Of a stretch of 5,453 nt of DNA, positions 1 through 5,287 are shown one piece after another (within the stretch, counting starts at the first letter, position 1; each line of letters opens with the position of its first letter). Source of the stretch: Deltaproteobacteria bacterium (GTDB lineage: Bacteria; Desulfobacterota; Desulfobulbia; Desulfobulbales; BM004); assembly GCA_019312685.1 (NCBI GenBank), contig JAFDCR010000308.1, positions 1-5,453 on the forward strand, given 5' to 3'. Under the pieces are notes generated by a model. The model worked only from the letters and a program-made list of their open reading frames with translations. It ran no database searches and was not told the origin of the DNA. A program made the position numbers and the translations under genes.

Positions 1-296
1 GAGCCCTCCTGAGCCGTGGCTGTTATTTCCTCTATGCCTTCGATATCCTGGATCGCCTCTTCAACAGCCAGAATGGCTCCGCGTTCCACCTCTTCTGGAC
101 TGGCGCCGGGATAAACCAGGGAGACCCGCACCAGATCAAGCTCAAAATCCGGGAATACATCCTTGCCGATATTCTGGGCCATGATAAAACCGCCTATTAG
201 CAGCACGAGCATGAGAAGATTGGCGGTGACGGAACGTCCCGCCATCCAGGCAATGGGTCCGCGCTTGCGGACTATGTCCAGTCCAGAGTTATTCAT
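1..296 (-). CDS. RND efflux permease, N-terminal fragment
   Basis: This is the first 98 codons of an inner-membrane resistance-nodulation-division (AcrB/MexB-like, HAE1 or related) transporter; the rest lies beyond the window edge. The protein uses the proton gradient to drive substrates into the adaptor and outer-membrane channel. The visible part shows a short cytoplasmic N terminus with basic residues (VRKRGP), transmembrane helix 1 at about residues 21-41, then the start of the periplasmic porter domain with the family hallmark FPDFELDLVRVSLVYPGAS and PEEVE near residues 54-76, followed by IQDIEGIEEI, as expected for the PN1 subdomain. The ATG at 296 lies 9 bp after the adaptor stop; AGGGA sits a few bases upstream and overlaps the end of the adaptor gene, so translation may be coupled. 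Family assignment is secure. The substrate class is open, because the determining regions are not in the window. Confidence 0.93.
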   Translation of the reverse strand, partial: MNNSGLDIVRKRGPIAWMAGRSVTANLLMLVLLIGGFIMAQNIGKDVFPDFELDLVRVSLVYPGASPEEVERGAILAVEEAIQDIEGIEEITATAQEG

Positions 297-305
297 TCTG
301 TCCCT

Positions 306-1538
306 TTATTCCGGCTTGTTTGGCTGTTCTTTTTTGGCGGACTGCTCTATCCTTACCACCATGCCTGCAACCGGGGCGCCCAACTCCGAGACCACCAGAC
401 GCTCGCCGGGACTGATACCGTCCTGCACAACTACCGATTCTTCATCCCTCCAGATTGTCCTGACAGGCCGGATAGCCAGCTTATTATCGTTAGCAACAAG
501 CCATATCTCGCTATCGTTCCGGAGGGCAAGACGCGGAATCCTGTAGACGTTCTCCAGTTCCTCGCCCTGAATAATGGCCCGGACATATTCACCGATCAGC
601 ATCAATGGCTGCTTATCGGGGCCTGCATATAAGCCGTGAGGATCTTTCACTTCAATAAGCAACTGGGCCATGCGTCCCTCATTTGACAGGTCCGGCAGCA
701 GTCTGATAACCCGCCCCCAAACCGAATGCTCCTCCCGGTAGATTATTTCAGCCCTGGAGCCAGCTTCCTCCTGAACGTTCGGCACCCTGATCCAGCGCAG
801 CTTTTCAACCGGCAGGGAAACCTTGATCCAATACGCATCGGTGCCCACCAGGTCGGCGAGTCTTTCCTGCGCTGCAACCTTTGAGCCGAGTTCAACATGA
901 CTGTCCAGGACCAGGACATTAAAAGGCGCATGAAGCGTGGTCCTGTCAAGATTGATCCTGGCCTGTTCAAGTTCAGCTGTTGCAGCAGCGATTTCCACCT
1001 TGACCTTTTCAAGATGGGGCTTGCGGAGAGCCAGCTCGCCTGCCGCACTGTCCGCCTGTTTTTCACCATAAAGCAGCTCCCACTCCCTACGGGCTACCTC
1101 TTGGTGCCCCTGCTCCAGCTTGAAGCTGTATTCCGCCTCTGCCAGGGCTCTTTTCTTCTGCTCCACCGCCAGCTCATAATCTTTCCTGTCTATCTGTAGA
1201 ATTTTCTCGCCCTTGCGAAGCAGACCGCCCTCGGTGAATTCTGGATGTAAGTACACCACTTCGCCTGAAACCTGCGCTTCCAGGGAGATCTCCCGGGCCG
1301 GCATCACCGTACCCATGACTGGTATCTCCAAGGTATAGTTTTCCTGCTGCAGGTTGACCGCCTGGACCAGGGGGACCATTCTGGCAGGAGGCCTTTTGCT
1401 GGCCTTGGGTTTGGTTGCGATAAGAAAACGTGCTCCGCCGATGCCTGCCGCTATAAGCACCAGACTTACTATTATGCGGAATATATTGCGGCCCGCCTTG
1501 CCGCCGGTTTTCGTCCGATCTATATCCTGATTAGCCAT
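306..1538 (-). CDS. RND efflux periplasmic adaptor (membrane fusion protein)
   Basis: A 410-residue HlyD/MexA-type adaptor that would join the inner-membrane RND permease to the outer-membrane channel. Seen in the protein: a basic N terminus and a single hydrophobic segment at about 19-40, best read as a membrane anchor or uncleaved signal since no lipobox cysteine is present; a first half of the biotinyl-lipoyl-like domain at about 72-117 (GTVMPAREISLEAQVSGEV, then GGLLRKGEKILQID); a long charged alpha-helical hairpin at about 118-198; the second lipoyl half around 199-230 (LDRTTLHAPF, then VELGSKV); then beta-barrel and membrane-proximal regions up to PGERLVVSELGAPVAGM near the C terminus. 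Length is normal for the family. The ATG at 1538 has AGAGG about 10 nt upstream. It lies 18 bp after the outer membrane factor gene and 9 bp before the permease, so it belongs to one operon with them. The substrate cannot be deduced. Confidence 0.95.
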   Translation of the reverse strand: MANQDIDRTKTGGKAGRNIFRIIVSLVLIAAGIGGARFLIATKPKASKRPPARMVPLVQAVNLQQENYTLEIPVMGTVMPAREISLEAQVSGEVVYLHPEFTEGGLLRKGEKILQIDRKDYELAVEQKKRALAEAEYSFKLEQGHQEVARREWELLYGEKQADSAAGELALRKPHLEKVKVEIAAATAELEQARINLDRTTLHAPFNVLVLDSHVELGSKVAAQERLADLVGTDAYWIKVSLPVEKLRWIRVPNVQEEAGSRAEIIYREEHSVWGRVIRLLPDLSNEGRMAQLLIEVKDPHGLYAGPDKQPLMLIGEYVRAIIQGEELENVYRIPRLALRNDSEIWLVANDNKLAIRPVRTIWRDEESVVVQDGISPGERLVVSELGAPVAGMVVRIEQSAKKEQPNKPE

Positions 1539-1556
1539 TCTGCTGCATCCTCTACT

Positions 1557-3032
1557 TTAATTATCCCGGCCCGGAGGAGCCAGATCATCAACCCAAGATC
1601 CTCCGATAGCCCGATAAAGGCTTACTCGCGCTACGAGCAGCTCCTCATTTCTCCTGATCAGATCGCTTTCAAGTCCCTGCACAGAAAGAAGTTGTGTCAG
1701 CACGGGCAGGTAATCATTCAACCCGTTAATATAGCGGGACCGCGCCTCAGCCAGTGCATTCCGGGCGGCTTGCAGCTGCTTTTCCAGGGCCTCAATATTC
1801 TCCCTGATCTTTATTTCGCTGATCATGGCATTCTCAACTTCGCTGACAGCGGTAAGGACCAACTGCCTGTACAAGGCAAGCTGCTGTTCCACAGCAGCCC
1901 GGCTGATATCCACCTCGGCCCGACGCCTCCCACCGTCAATCACAGGTGCTGTGAGCGCTGCCCCCAAGTTGACCAGCCAATTGTCAAAAAGATCCTCCAG
2001 TTCCGAACTGTCATAGGCCGCAGAGCCTGTCAGCCTCAGGGCCGGCAGCCGGTCGGCTTGGGCGGCTGCCAGTGACTGGTCGGAAACCTCCAGCCGCCTC
2101 AAGGCCGCAACAATATCCGGCCTGTTCTCCAGGAGCTGAACCGGCAGGCCTGCAGCAGGAAGTCCCGCCAGGGCCGGCAATTTTTGCCTTTCTATCTGAG
2201 GTGCCTTATCCGGCATGCGGCCGAGAAGTAAAGCAAGCTGATTCTCCAGCCTGCGCGTCTGCATATCAACCAGGGGCATCTGGGCCTTGATCCTCTCCAA
2301 CAGCTGCTTCTGCTGTAAAACATCCAGGGCAGAAGCCAGGGAATTGCGGAAACGCAGCTCAACCAGCTCGAGGTAGATTCTGTTGGTGGAGAGCTGCTGC
2401 TCCAAGAGCTCCCGCTGCAGCCTTTGGGACATGATCGCCACCCAGCGCTCGGCAATTTCCGCCGCCACTGTCATGGCCGCGGCATTGAAATCTTCCCTGG
2501 ATGCTTCCGCTTCAAGTTCTGCCGCATCCCGGGTCGCTTTAACCCGGCCCCAGAGATCGACTTCGTAGCTGGTAGAAAGGCCAATGAAGAAATTATTGTT
2601 CTCGGCCGTACTGCTGTTGCTGCCGTCACCCGTCCTTCTTCTGCTGTGACTTGCGCCAGCCTCCCCAGACAAAGAGGGCCGCAGTTCGGCTCCAGCCTTT
2701 CTTGCCTGGGCTTTCGCCTTTTCCAGGCGGGCCCAGTAGGAAGCCAGTGACTGGTTGCCGGAAAGCGCCTCGGTAATAAGAGCATTGAGCTGGCTGTCCT
2801 CAAACTTTTCCCACCAGCGTTGTGCGGGGGTCTCTAATGTGTTTTCTATGGAATATGCAGCAGGTAATGTTACCTCATCCCGTGCCTGTCTGGCCGCAGG
2901 GGCGAAAGAAGCACAGGAGGAGAGTAACAGGCCGGACAGTAAAATTAAAAAAAGGATCCTCCGGGACACCAAACGGCTGCCGTCTGTACCCCCGTCCTCC
3001 TGAAAAATTAACCTGAATAGCCTTTGCACCAA
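1557..3032 (-). CDS. TolC/NodT-family outer membrane factor lipoprotein
   Basis: A 491-residue outer-membrane channel subunit of a tripartite efflux pump (OprM/NodT group). The N terminus carries a lipoprotein signal, RRILFLILLSGLLLSSC, with the lipobox LSSC and the acylated cysteine at residue 40. Two OEP repeats follow, at about 75-265 and 290-480. Family motifs seen are YEVDLWGRV (156-164), NRPDIVAALRRLE starting near 303, AAQADRLPALRLTGSA and APVIDGGRRRAEVD; long alpha-helical stretches rich in Glu, Ala, Leu and Gln fit the periplasmic barrel. The chosen start is a TTG at 3032, because AGGAG lies 8 nt upstream. A GTG is the next codon, and a GTG at 2969 (residue 22) would give a more typical short signal peptide (cysteine at 19) but lacks a well-placed Shine-Dalgarno. 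It is the first gene of the efflux operon, with a candidate promoter at 3070-3098. Confidence 0.95.
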   Translation of the reverse strand: MVQRLFRLIFQEDGGTDGSRLVSRRILFLILLSGLLLSSCASFAPAARQARDEVTLPAAYSIENTLETPAQRWWEKFEDSQLNALITEALSGNQSLASYWARLEKAKAQARKAGAELRPSLSGEAGASHSRRRTGDGSNSSTAENNNFFIGLSTSYEVDLWGRVKATRDAAELEAEASREDFNAAAMTVAAEIAERWVAIMSQRLQRELLEQQLSTNRIYLELVELRFRNSLASALDVLQQKQLLERIKAQMPLVDMQTRRLENQLALLLGRMPDKAPQIERQKLPALAGLPAAGLPVQLLENRPDIVAALRRLEVSDQSLAAAQADRLPALRLTGSAAYDSSELEDLFDNWLVNLGAALTAPVIDGGRRRAEVDISRAAVEQQLALYRQLVLTAVSEVENAMISEIKIRENIEALEKQLQAARNALAEARSRYINGLNDYLPVLTQLLSVQGLESDLIRRNEELLVARVSLYRAIGGSWVDDLAPPGRDN

Positions 3033-3040
3033 TTTATCAA

Positions 3041-3045
3041 CTCCT
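3041..3045 (-). promoter_or_regulatory. Shine-Dalgarno deciding the TTG start of the OMF gene
   Basis: Minus-strand AGGAG lies 8 nt before the TTG at 3032 and 11 nt before the following in-frame GTG. This is the only well-placed ribosome binding site for the outer membrane factor gene and is the reason for preferring the long N terminus. Confidence 0.65.
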
Positions 3046-3069
3046 GCCCTGGGATATGAAAATTATGCT

Positions 3070-3098
3070 ATAGTCCAAATATTTACTGGAGATGTCAA
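3070..3098 (-). promoter_or_regulatory. Candidate sigma-70 promoter of the efflux operon
   Basis: On the minus strand a perfect TTGACA (3093-3098) is followed after 17 bp by GACTAT (3070-3075), a poor -10 box; a better TATAGC (3067-3072) lies at 20 bp. Either would start transcription roughly 20-30 bp upstream of the Shine-Dalgarno of the first efflux gene. The -35 box is convincing, while the -10 is weak, which would suit an activated or weakly expressed promoter. No clear operator dyad was seen over it, and no regulator gene for the pump is in the window. Confidence 0.4.
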
Positions 3099-3175
3099 TA
3101 AAATACATCTAAAATACTAAATATATTAAGGATGCGGTTGCCTCGAGAAAAGTCTACAGCTTAAAAATTTTTTAC
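3099..3175. other. AT-rich spacer without a gene
   Basis: This stretch between the operon promoter and the palindromic element has no plausible gene. The only start-to-stop frame noticed is a 10-codon plus-strand one near 3134. It contains an A5T6 run at 3163-3173. No further signal was identified. Confidence 0.6.
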
Positions 3176-3180
3176 ATTAA
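3176..3180. repeat. Target site duplication, left copy (ATTAA)
   Basis: ATTAA directly abuts the left terminal inverted repeat of the element and matches the copy directly after its right end at 3358-3362, which is what staggered-cut insertion leaves behind. Confidence 0.65.
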
Positions 3181-3357
3181 GAGCCTCTTGCAAAATCAAC
3201 GTTGTTTCGAGATCGAGAGAAAAATTTCCTGTGCAAGGATAAAAGTTAAAACCACCCGGAGGCGTAGCAGCGCTACGGTGAGGACGGTTTTAACTTAAAG
3301 ACACAGCACAGGGAATTTTTAGCCGATCGGAGTAAATGTTCATTTTGCAAGAGACTC
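3181..3357. mobile_element. MITE-like palindromic element, 177 bp
   Basis: A nonautonomous insertion-like element with no coding capacity. The ends GAGCCTCTTGCAAAAT (3181-3196) and, inverted, GAGTCTCTTGCAAAAT (3342-3357) match at 15 of 16 bases. The complementarity continues imperfectly along arms of 54 and 52 nt; the inner ends AAAAATTTCCTGTGC (3220-3234) and GCACAGGGAATTTTT (3306-3320) again pair at all but one position. Inside, AAGTTAAAACC (3243-3253) pairs perfectly with GGTTTTAACTT (3286-3296), and the core CGTAGC-AGC-GCTACG (3263-3277) forms the tip. The whole unit can fold into one long hairpin or cruciform. ATTAA is duplicated on both sides. It sits between the yceI gene and the efflux operon promoter and would form a strong RNA hairpin if transcribed. 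The parent transposase family is not identified; a palindromic repeat of the REP/ERIC kind is the alternative, but the target duplication favours transposition. Confidence 0.78.
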
Positions 3358-3362
3358 ATTAA
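3358..3362. repeat. Target site duplication, right copy (ATTAA)
   Basis: This is the right-hand partner of the ATTAA at 3176-3180, directly adjoining the terminal C of the element. Confidence 0.65.
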
Positions 3363-3366
3363 TATT

Positions 3367-3395
3367 GGGCTGTACTCCTTTCAGAAATACAGCCC
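3367..3395 (-). terminator. Hairpin downstream of yceI, possible terminator
   Basis: GGGCTGTA (3367-3374) and TACAGCCC (3388-3395) form a perfect 8-bp stem with a 13-nt loop, beginning 43 bp past the yceI stop codon. Read on the minus strand the stem is followed by AATATTAAT, an AU-rich stretch but not a real U-run, so intrinsic termination would be weak. The adjoining palindromic element may strengthen it. It could also be only an mRNA 3'-end stabiliser. Confidence 0.42.
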
Positions 3396-3438
3396 TTGCA
3401 AAATACAGCAGATATTAAACAGTTTGTTTGGGTCGCAG

Positions 3439-4023
3439 CTACTTATCTCGCAGCAGCTCCAGGACAAATAAGATATTGACGTCCTTGTCAACCACACCGA
3501 GCTTATAGAACTTGCCGTCACCGACATTGTACGCAAGCCTGTCAATTGTCAATCCCGTTTCAAGACCCGCCACAATCTCACCGGGTTTAACAGGATTATC
3601 TTTCTGTCCATGATAGACAAATTCTAGGATAAGTTTTCTGGAAACATCCTTAATGGTCAGAGTGCCCTCAACAATATATTTATTATCCCCGCCATGTGAA
3701 ACCTTTGACGATTTGAATGTCATTACAGGATATTTGCCGGTGTCGAAAAAATCAGGGGATCGCAGATGTGTATCCCGCTTGCCGATCTTGGTATCAACGC
3801 TGTCCACCTTGATAACAAAATCAAACCTGCTCTTGCCGGGATTATCGGGATCAAAGTAGACATCACCGGTAAAATCCATGAACTGACCCCTGACAGGTAC
3901 ATATGTATGCCTGACATCGAAATATATATTTGTATGGGCATAGTCAATCTTCCACTGCTGCGCCGCTGCCTGAAGCGGCCAGACTACAATAAAAAGCAAT
4001 ATCAGGAATATTATTTTTTTCAT
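3439..4023 (-). CDS. YceI-family periplasmic protein
   Basis: A 194-residue secreted protein of the YceI family, a lipocalin-like beta-barrel; structurally studied members bind polyisoprenoid-type lipids, and the physiological role is often unknown. Residues 1-21 are a clear Sec signal peptide (MKK, hydrophobic core, cleavage after AAA at 21). The mature protein starts with WKIDYAHTNIYFDVRH (24-39), followed by RGQFMDFTGDVYFD, the family signature RDTHLRSPDFFD (83-94) with KYPVMTFKS, then GTLTIKDVSRKLILEF and the closing LTIDRLAYNVG and VDKDVNILF. Length is as usual for the family. The ATG at 4023 was chosen over an upstream one at 4056 because AGGAGG lies 6 nt before it and the signal peptide then begins at MKK. 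It has its own leader with a promoter candidate and dyads. Upstream on the same strand is a ferric-reductase-like heme membrane protein, a pairing like yceJ-yceI. Confidence 0.93.
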   Translation of the reverse strand: MKKIIFLILLFIVVWPLQAAAQQWKIDYAHTNIYFDVRHTYVPVRGQFMDFTGDVYFDPDNPGKSRFDFVIKVDSVDTKIGKRDTHLRSPDFFDTGKYPVMTFKSSKVSHGGDNKYIVEGTLTIKDVSRKLILEFVYHGQKDNPVKPGEIVAGLETGLTIDRLAYNVGDGKFYKLGVVDKDVNILFVLELLRDK

Positions 4024-4029
4024 GACGAA

Positions 4030-4047
4030 CCTCCTCTTGATCAAGAG
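4030..4047 (-). promoter_or_regulatory. yceI ribosome binding site overlapped by a perfect palindrome
   Basis: The minus strand has AGGAGG (4030-4035), a near-ideal Shine-Dalgarno 6 nt before the ATG at 4023, which fixes the start. The perfect 14-bp palindrome CTCTTGATCAAGAG (4034-4047) overlaps its first two bases. In RNA this can fold into a 5-bp stem with a GAUC loop beside or over the site; in DNA it could be a protein binding dyad. Confidence 0.6.
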
Positions 4048-4080
4048 TGAAAGCATTCTTTTTTAGTAAAAATAAGACTT

Positions 4081-4120
4081 ATTATTACTAATAATTATGT
4101 CTGAAATATACTCTTGTAAA
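4081..4120 (-). promoter_or_regulatory. Candidate yceI promoter with overlapping AT dyad
   Basis: On the minus strand TTTACA (4115-4120) and CATAAT (4094-4099) are each one base from the sigma-70 hexamers, but with a short 15-bp spacer. A perfect inverted repeat, ATTATTA-C-TAATAAT (4081-4095), covers the end of the -10 box and the expected start point, a typical repressor position. The surroundings are very AT-rich, so chance matches are possible. Confidence 0.35.
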
Positions 4121-4157
4121 GTTTGTTGGTTAATTTTATTAAGCTATTTCCACTATT

Positions 4158-4283
4158 TTAAAAGGATTTCACTACAAGCCGTCCAAGATATTCCAGGTTC
4201 GCGGAAGAACCGGTTCGGCTAGGTCTCTCATGGCGTACAGGCAATGACCCAGTAAATGGGAGATATCCGGCGGATGCAATCAT
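4158..4283 (-). CDS. Small overlapping ORF, 41 codons, doubtful
   Basis: An ATG at 4283 overlaps the TGA of the preceding membrane-protein gene as ATGA, a typical arrangement for translational coupling, and is followed by 41 sense codons to TAA. The peptide starts MIASAGYLPFTGSLPVRHER and ends GRLVVKSF. It has no transmembrane segment or known motif. There is only a weak AAGAG upstream. A second minus-strand frame over the same stretch is also open for 34 codons, ending DLAEPVLPRTWNILDGL, and the GC-rich composition contrasts with the AT-rich flanks. A decayed gene or a dispersed repeat fragment is therefore just as likely as a real small gene. Confidence 0.22.
   Translation of the reverse strand: MIASAGYLPFTGSLPVRHERPSRTGSSANLEYLGRLVVKSF
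4177..4220 (-). other. Imperfect stem-loop region in the spacer
   Basis: AGCCG (4177-4181) and CGGCT (4216-4220) are complementary ends around an inner GGTTC (4196-4200) / GAACC (4207-4211) hairpin and the palindrome GAACCGGTTC (4207-4216). No U-run follows in either direction, so it is not a standard terminator. Its role is unknown; it may mark the end of the membrane-protein transcript or a repeat remnant. Confidence 0.3.
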
Positions 4284-4933
4284 TTTTGAAAAACTCTTTT
4301 CACCCAGATATAAAATATAAGCAGAAGGTTAAGACAGAAGATTGTCAGGGCGGCAGTGCGCGGCAGCCCTGCTGATTTGAAAGTGTCGCTCACAAATAGA
4401 ACATGCACAGGGAGAACAAAAAATACCAGGGTCGCCCCCATGCGGTGCAGCAGCCGCCACCTGCTGAACGGCATCTTGAAAAAATTCCGGAAAATCGCGG
4501 TTACGGAAACCGTCAGCAGAACAAAGATCAGGCCGATTCCGACAAATTCCGGATAATATTTTTTCCCGAAGGTATACGGGGTGAAGCCCTCCGATGCCTT
4601 GATCAGCACCGGGTGCAATCCAATCAGACAGGCGATGATTATACCGTTTAAGCGGTGCAGGAAAAATATAATTTTCGGGGAATAGATGCGCTCCAGTATC
4701 TTGAACCGCGCCGCCAGAACTACTTGGAAGAAAAGCAGCAGAACAACGGTGATGCCGATCACCTTGCCGTAGCGCAGATAGAATTTCAGCCGGCCGAACT
4801 TGTACAGGATGGAAAAGGACGGATATTCAAAAGGAATGGCCCAGCCACCCGCTAGCAACAAAGTTGACAGTAGAACAAGCAGCGTACCCAGAAAAACTCG
4901 TGTCTTTAATGGAAAGGCTTTCGGTAAAGGCAT
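4280..4933 (-). CDS. Ferric-reductase-like transmembrane heme protein
   Basis: A 217-residue integral membrane protein of the ferric reductase-like/cytochrome b type. About six hydrophobic helices are seen (near residues 14-33, 58-75, 90-110, 131-147, 166-182 and 192-210). Two matching motifs, HRLNGIIIACLIGLH and HRMGATLVFFVLPVH, place histidine pairs 14 residues apart at 93/107 and 163/177, the pattern expected for binding two b hemes across the membrane. There is no FAD- or NAD-binding domain, so it would need a partner or act as a quinol-linked relay, as in MsrQ/YedZ-like proteins; no msrP gene is visible here. The frame stays open upstream to an ATG at 5110 (276 residues), but that extension is AT-rich and outside the conserved part. 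The ATG at 4933, just before PLPKAFPLKTR and the first helix, is preferred, although no clear Shine-Dalgarno precedes either. It lies upstream of yceI on the same strand. Confidence 0.82.
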   Translation of the reverse strand: MPLPKAFPLKTRVFLGTLLVLLSTLLLAGGWAIPFEYPSFSILYKFGRLKFYLRYGKVIGITVVLLLFFQVVLAARFKILERIYSPKIIFFLHRLNGIIIACLIGLHPVLIKASEGFTPYTFGKKYYPEFVGIGLIFVLLTVSVTAIFRNFFKMPFSRWRLLHRMGATLVFFVLPVHVLFVSDTFKSAGLPRTAALTIFCLNLLLIFYIWVKRVFQK

Positions 4934-5037
4934 TTTTTTATTGTAAGGCACAACCAGTATTGTCCGCAAGGAGAGAAACAACCAGGATATGTACAGATAT
5001 ATTTTCTTTATAAATTCCAGGTTGATGTAAACAATGA

Positions 5038-5061
5038 TTACGTTGCGCCCGCTAAACGTAA
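5038..5061. promoter_or_regulatory. Inverted repeat TTACGTT-N10-AACGTAA, candidate regulator site
   Basis: Perfect 7-bp arms (5038-5044 and 5055-5061) surround a GC-rich 10-bp spacer. The centre is about 156 bp upstream of the predicted sigma-54 transcription start, a usual distance for an enhancer-binding activator, and about 116 bp upstream of the heme protein start on the other strand. If the longer heme-protein frame is real, the site would be inside coding sequence. Confidence 0.38.
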
Positions 5062-5124
5062 ACTTTATTTGCGTCGGCAGGAGCCAAAGCAAATCAAATG
5101 AAACCTTCATTCAGGAGACATTTC

Positions 5125-5173
5125 ATTAATGTTGAATAAATTTAAAAAGTTAGACACAAACATAAACATTAAT
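5125..5173. repeat. Inverted repeat ATTAATGTT ... AACATTAAT
   Basis: Perfect 9-bp arms at 5125-5133 and 5165-5173, separated by 31 bp, end 7 bp before the -24 element of the sigma-54 promoter. The half-sites are AT-rich. They could be paired binding sites or a DNA-bending region; a chance match in AT-rich DNA cannot be excluded. Confidence 0.35.
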
Positions 5174-5179
5174 TATCTC

Positions 5180-5195
5180 TGGCACGTTTTATGCT
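5180..5195 (+). promoter_or_regulatory. Sigma-54 (-24/-12) promoter
   Basis: TGGCACG-TTTT-ATGCT fits the RpoN consensus TGGCACG-N4-TTGCW with a single mismatch (A for the first T of the -12 box). The essential GG (5181-5182) and GC (5193-5194) doublets are exactly 10 bp apart. Transcription should start near 5206, giving an 82-nt leader before the ATG at 5288. Promoters of this type need an AAA+ enhancer-binding activator, whose gene is not in the window. Confidence 0.75.
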
Positions 5196-5274
5196 TTTAC
5201 GAAGTCAGGATTCAGTAAGGAGTAATTAAAAGAGATTAACTATAGCGAACAATCACTTTAAACAAACCTGAAAA

Positions 5275-5279
5275 AGAGG
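5275..5279 (+). promoter_or_regulatory. Shine-Dalgarno of the exported-protein gene
   Basis: AGAGG lies 8 nt before the ATG at 5288 and supports that start. A stronger-looking AAGGAG at 5217-5222 has no start codon at a useful distance. Confidence 0.6.
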
Positions 5280-5287
5280 CATCTGAA

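Larger units (their letters stand above)
4934..5179. other. Divergent intergenic region
   Basis: This stretch separates the minus-strand heme protein gene from the plus-strand sigma-54 promoter. It holds two inverted repeats (listed separately). No convincing sigma-70 promoter for the minus-strand gene was found. The reading frame of the heme protein extends through it to 5110, so part could be coding if the longer start is used. Confidence 0.5.

Noticed and set aside
163..546. 127-codon plus-strand frame
   Set aside because: It lies antisense across the permease start and adaptor end, whose family motifs are unmistakable; it has no ribosome site or recognisable sequence.
1692..2803. Several plus- and minus-strand frames of 60-130 codons within the outer membrane factor gene
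   Set aside because: All are out-of-frame shadows of a GC-rich real gene with clear OEP motifs.
3181..3357. CRISPR or tandem repeat
   Set aside because: The repeats are inverted and nested, with no regular direct repeats and spacers.
4024..4056. Upstream ATG giving YceI 11 extra residues
   Set aside because: The ATG at 4023 has AGGAGG at ideal spacing and starts a standard signal peptide; the extension would place the ribosome site inside the coding region.
4177..4220. Integron attC site
   Set aside because: It has complementary ends and inner pairing, but no recognisable RYYYAAC/GTTRRRY core pair and no integrase or cassette context.
5217..5222. AAGGAG as a ribosome site for a leader peptide
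   Set aside because: No ATG, GTG or TTG follows at a usable distance.
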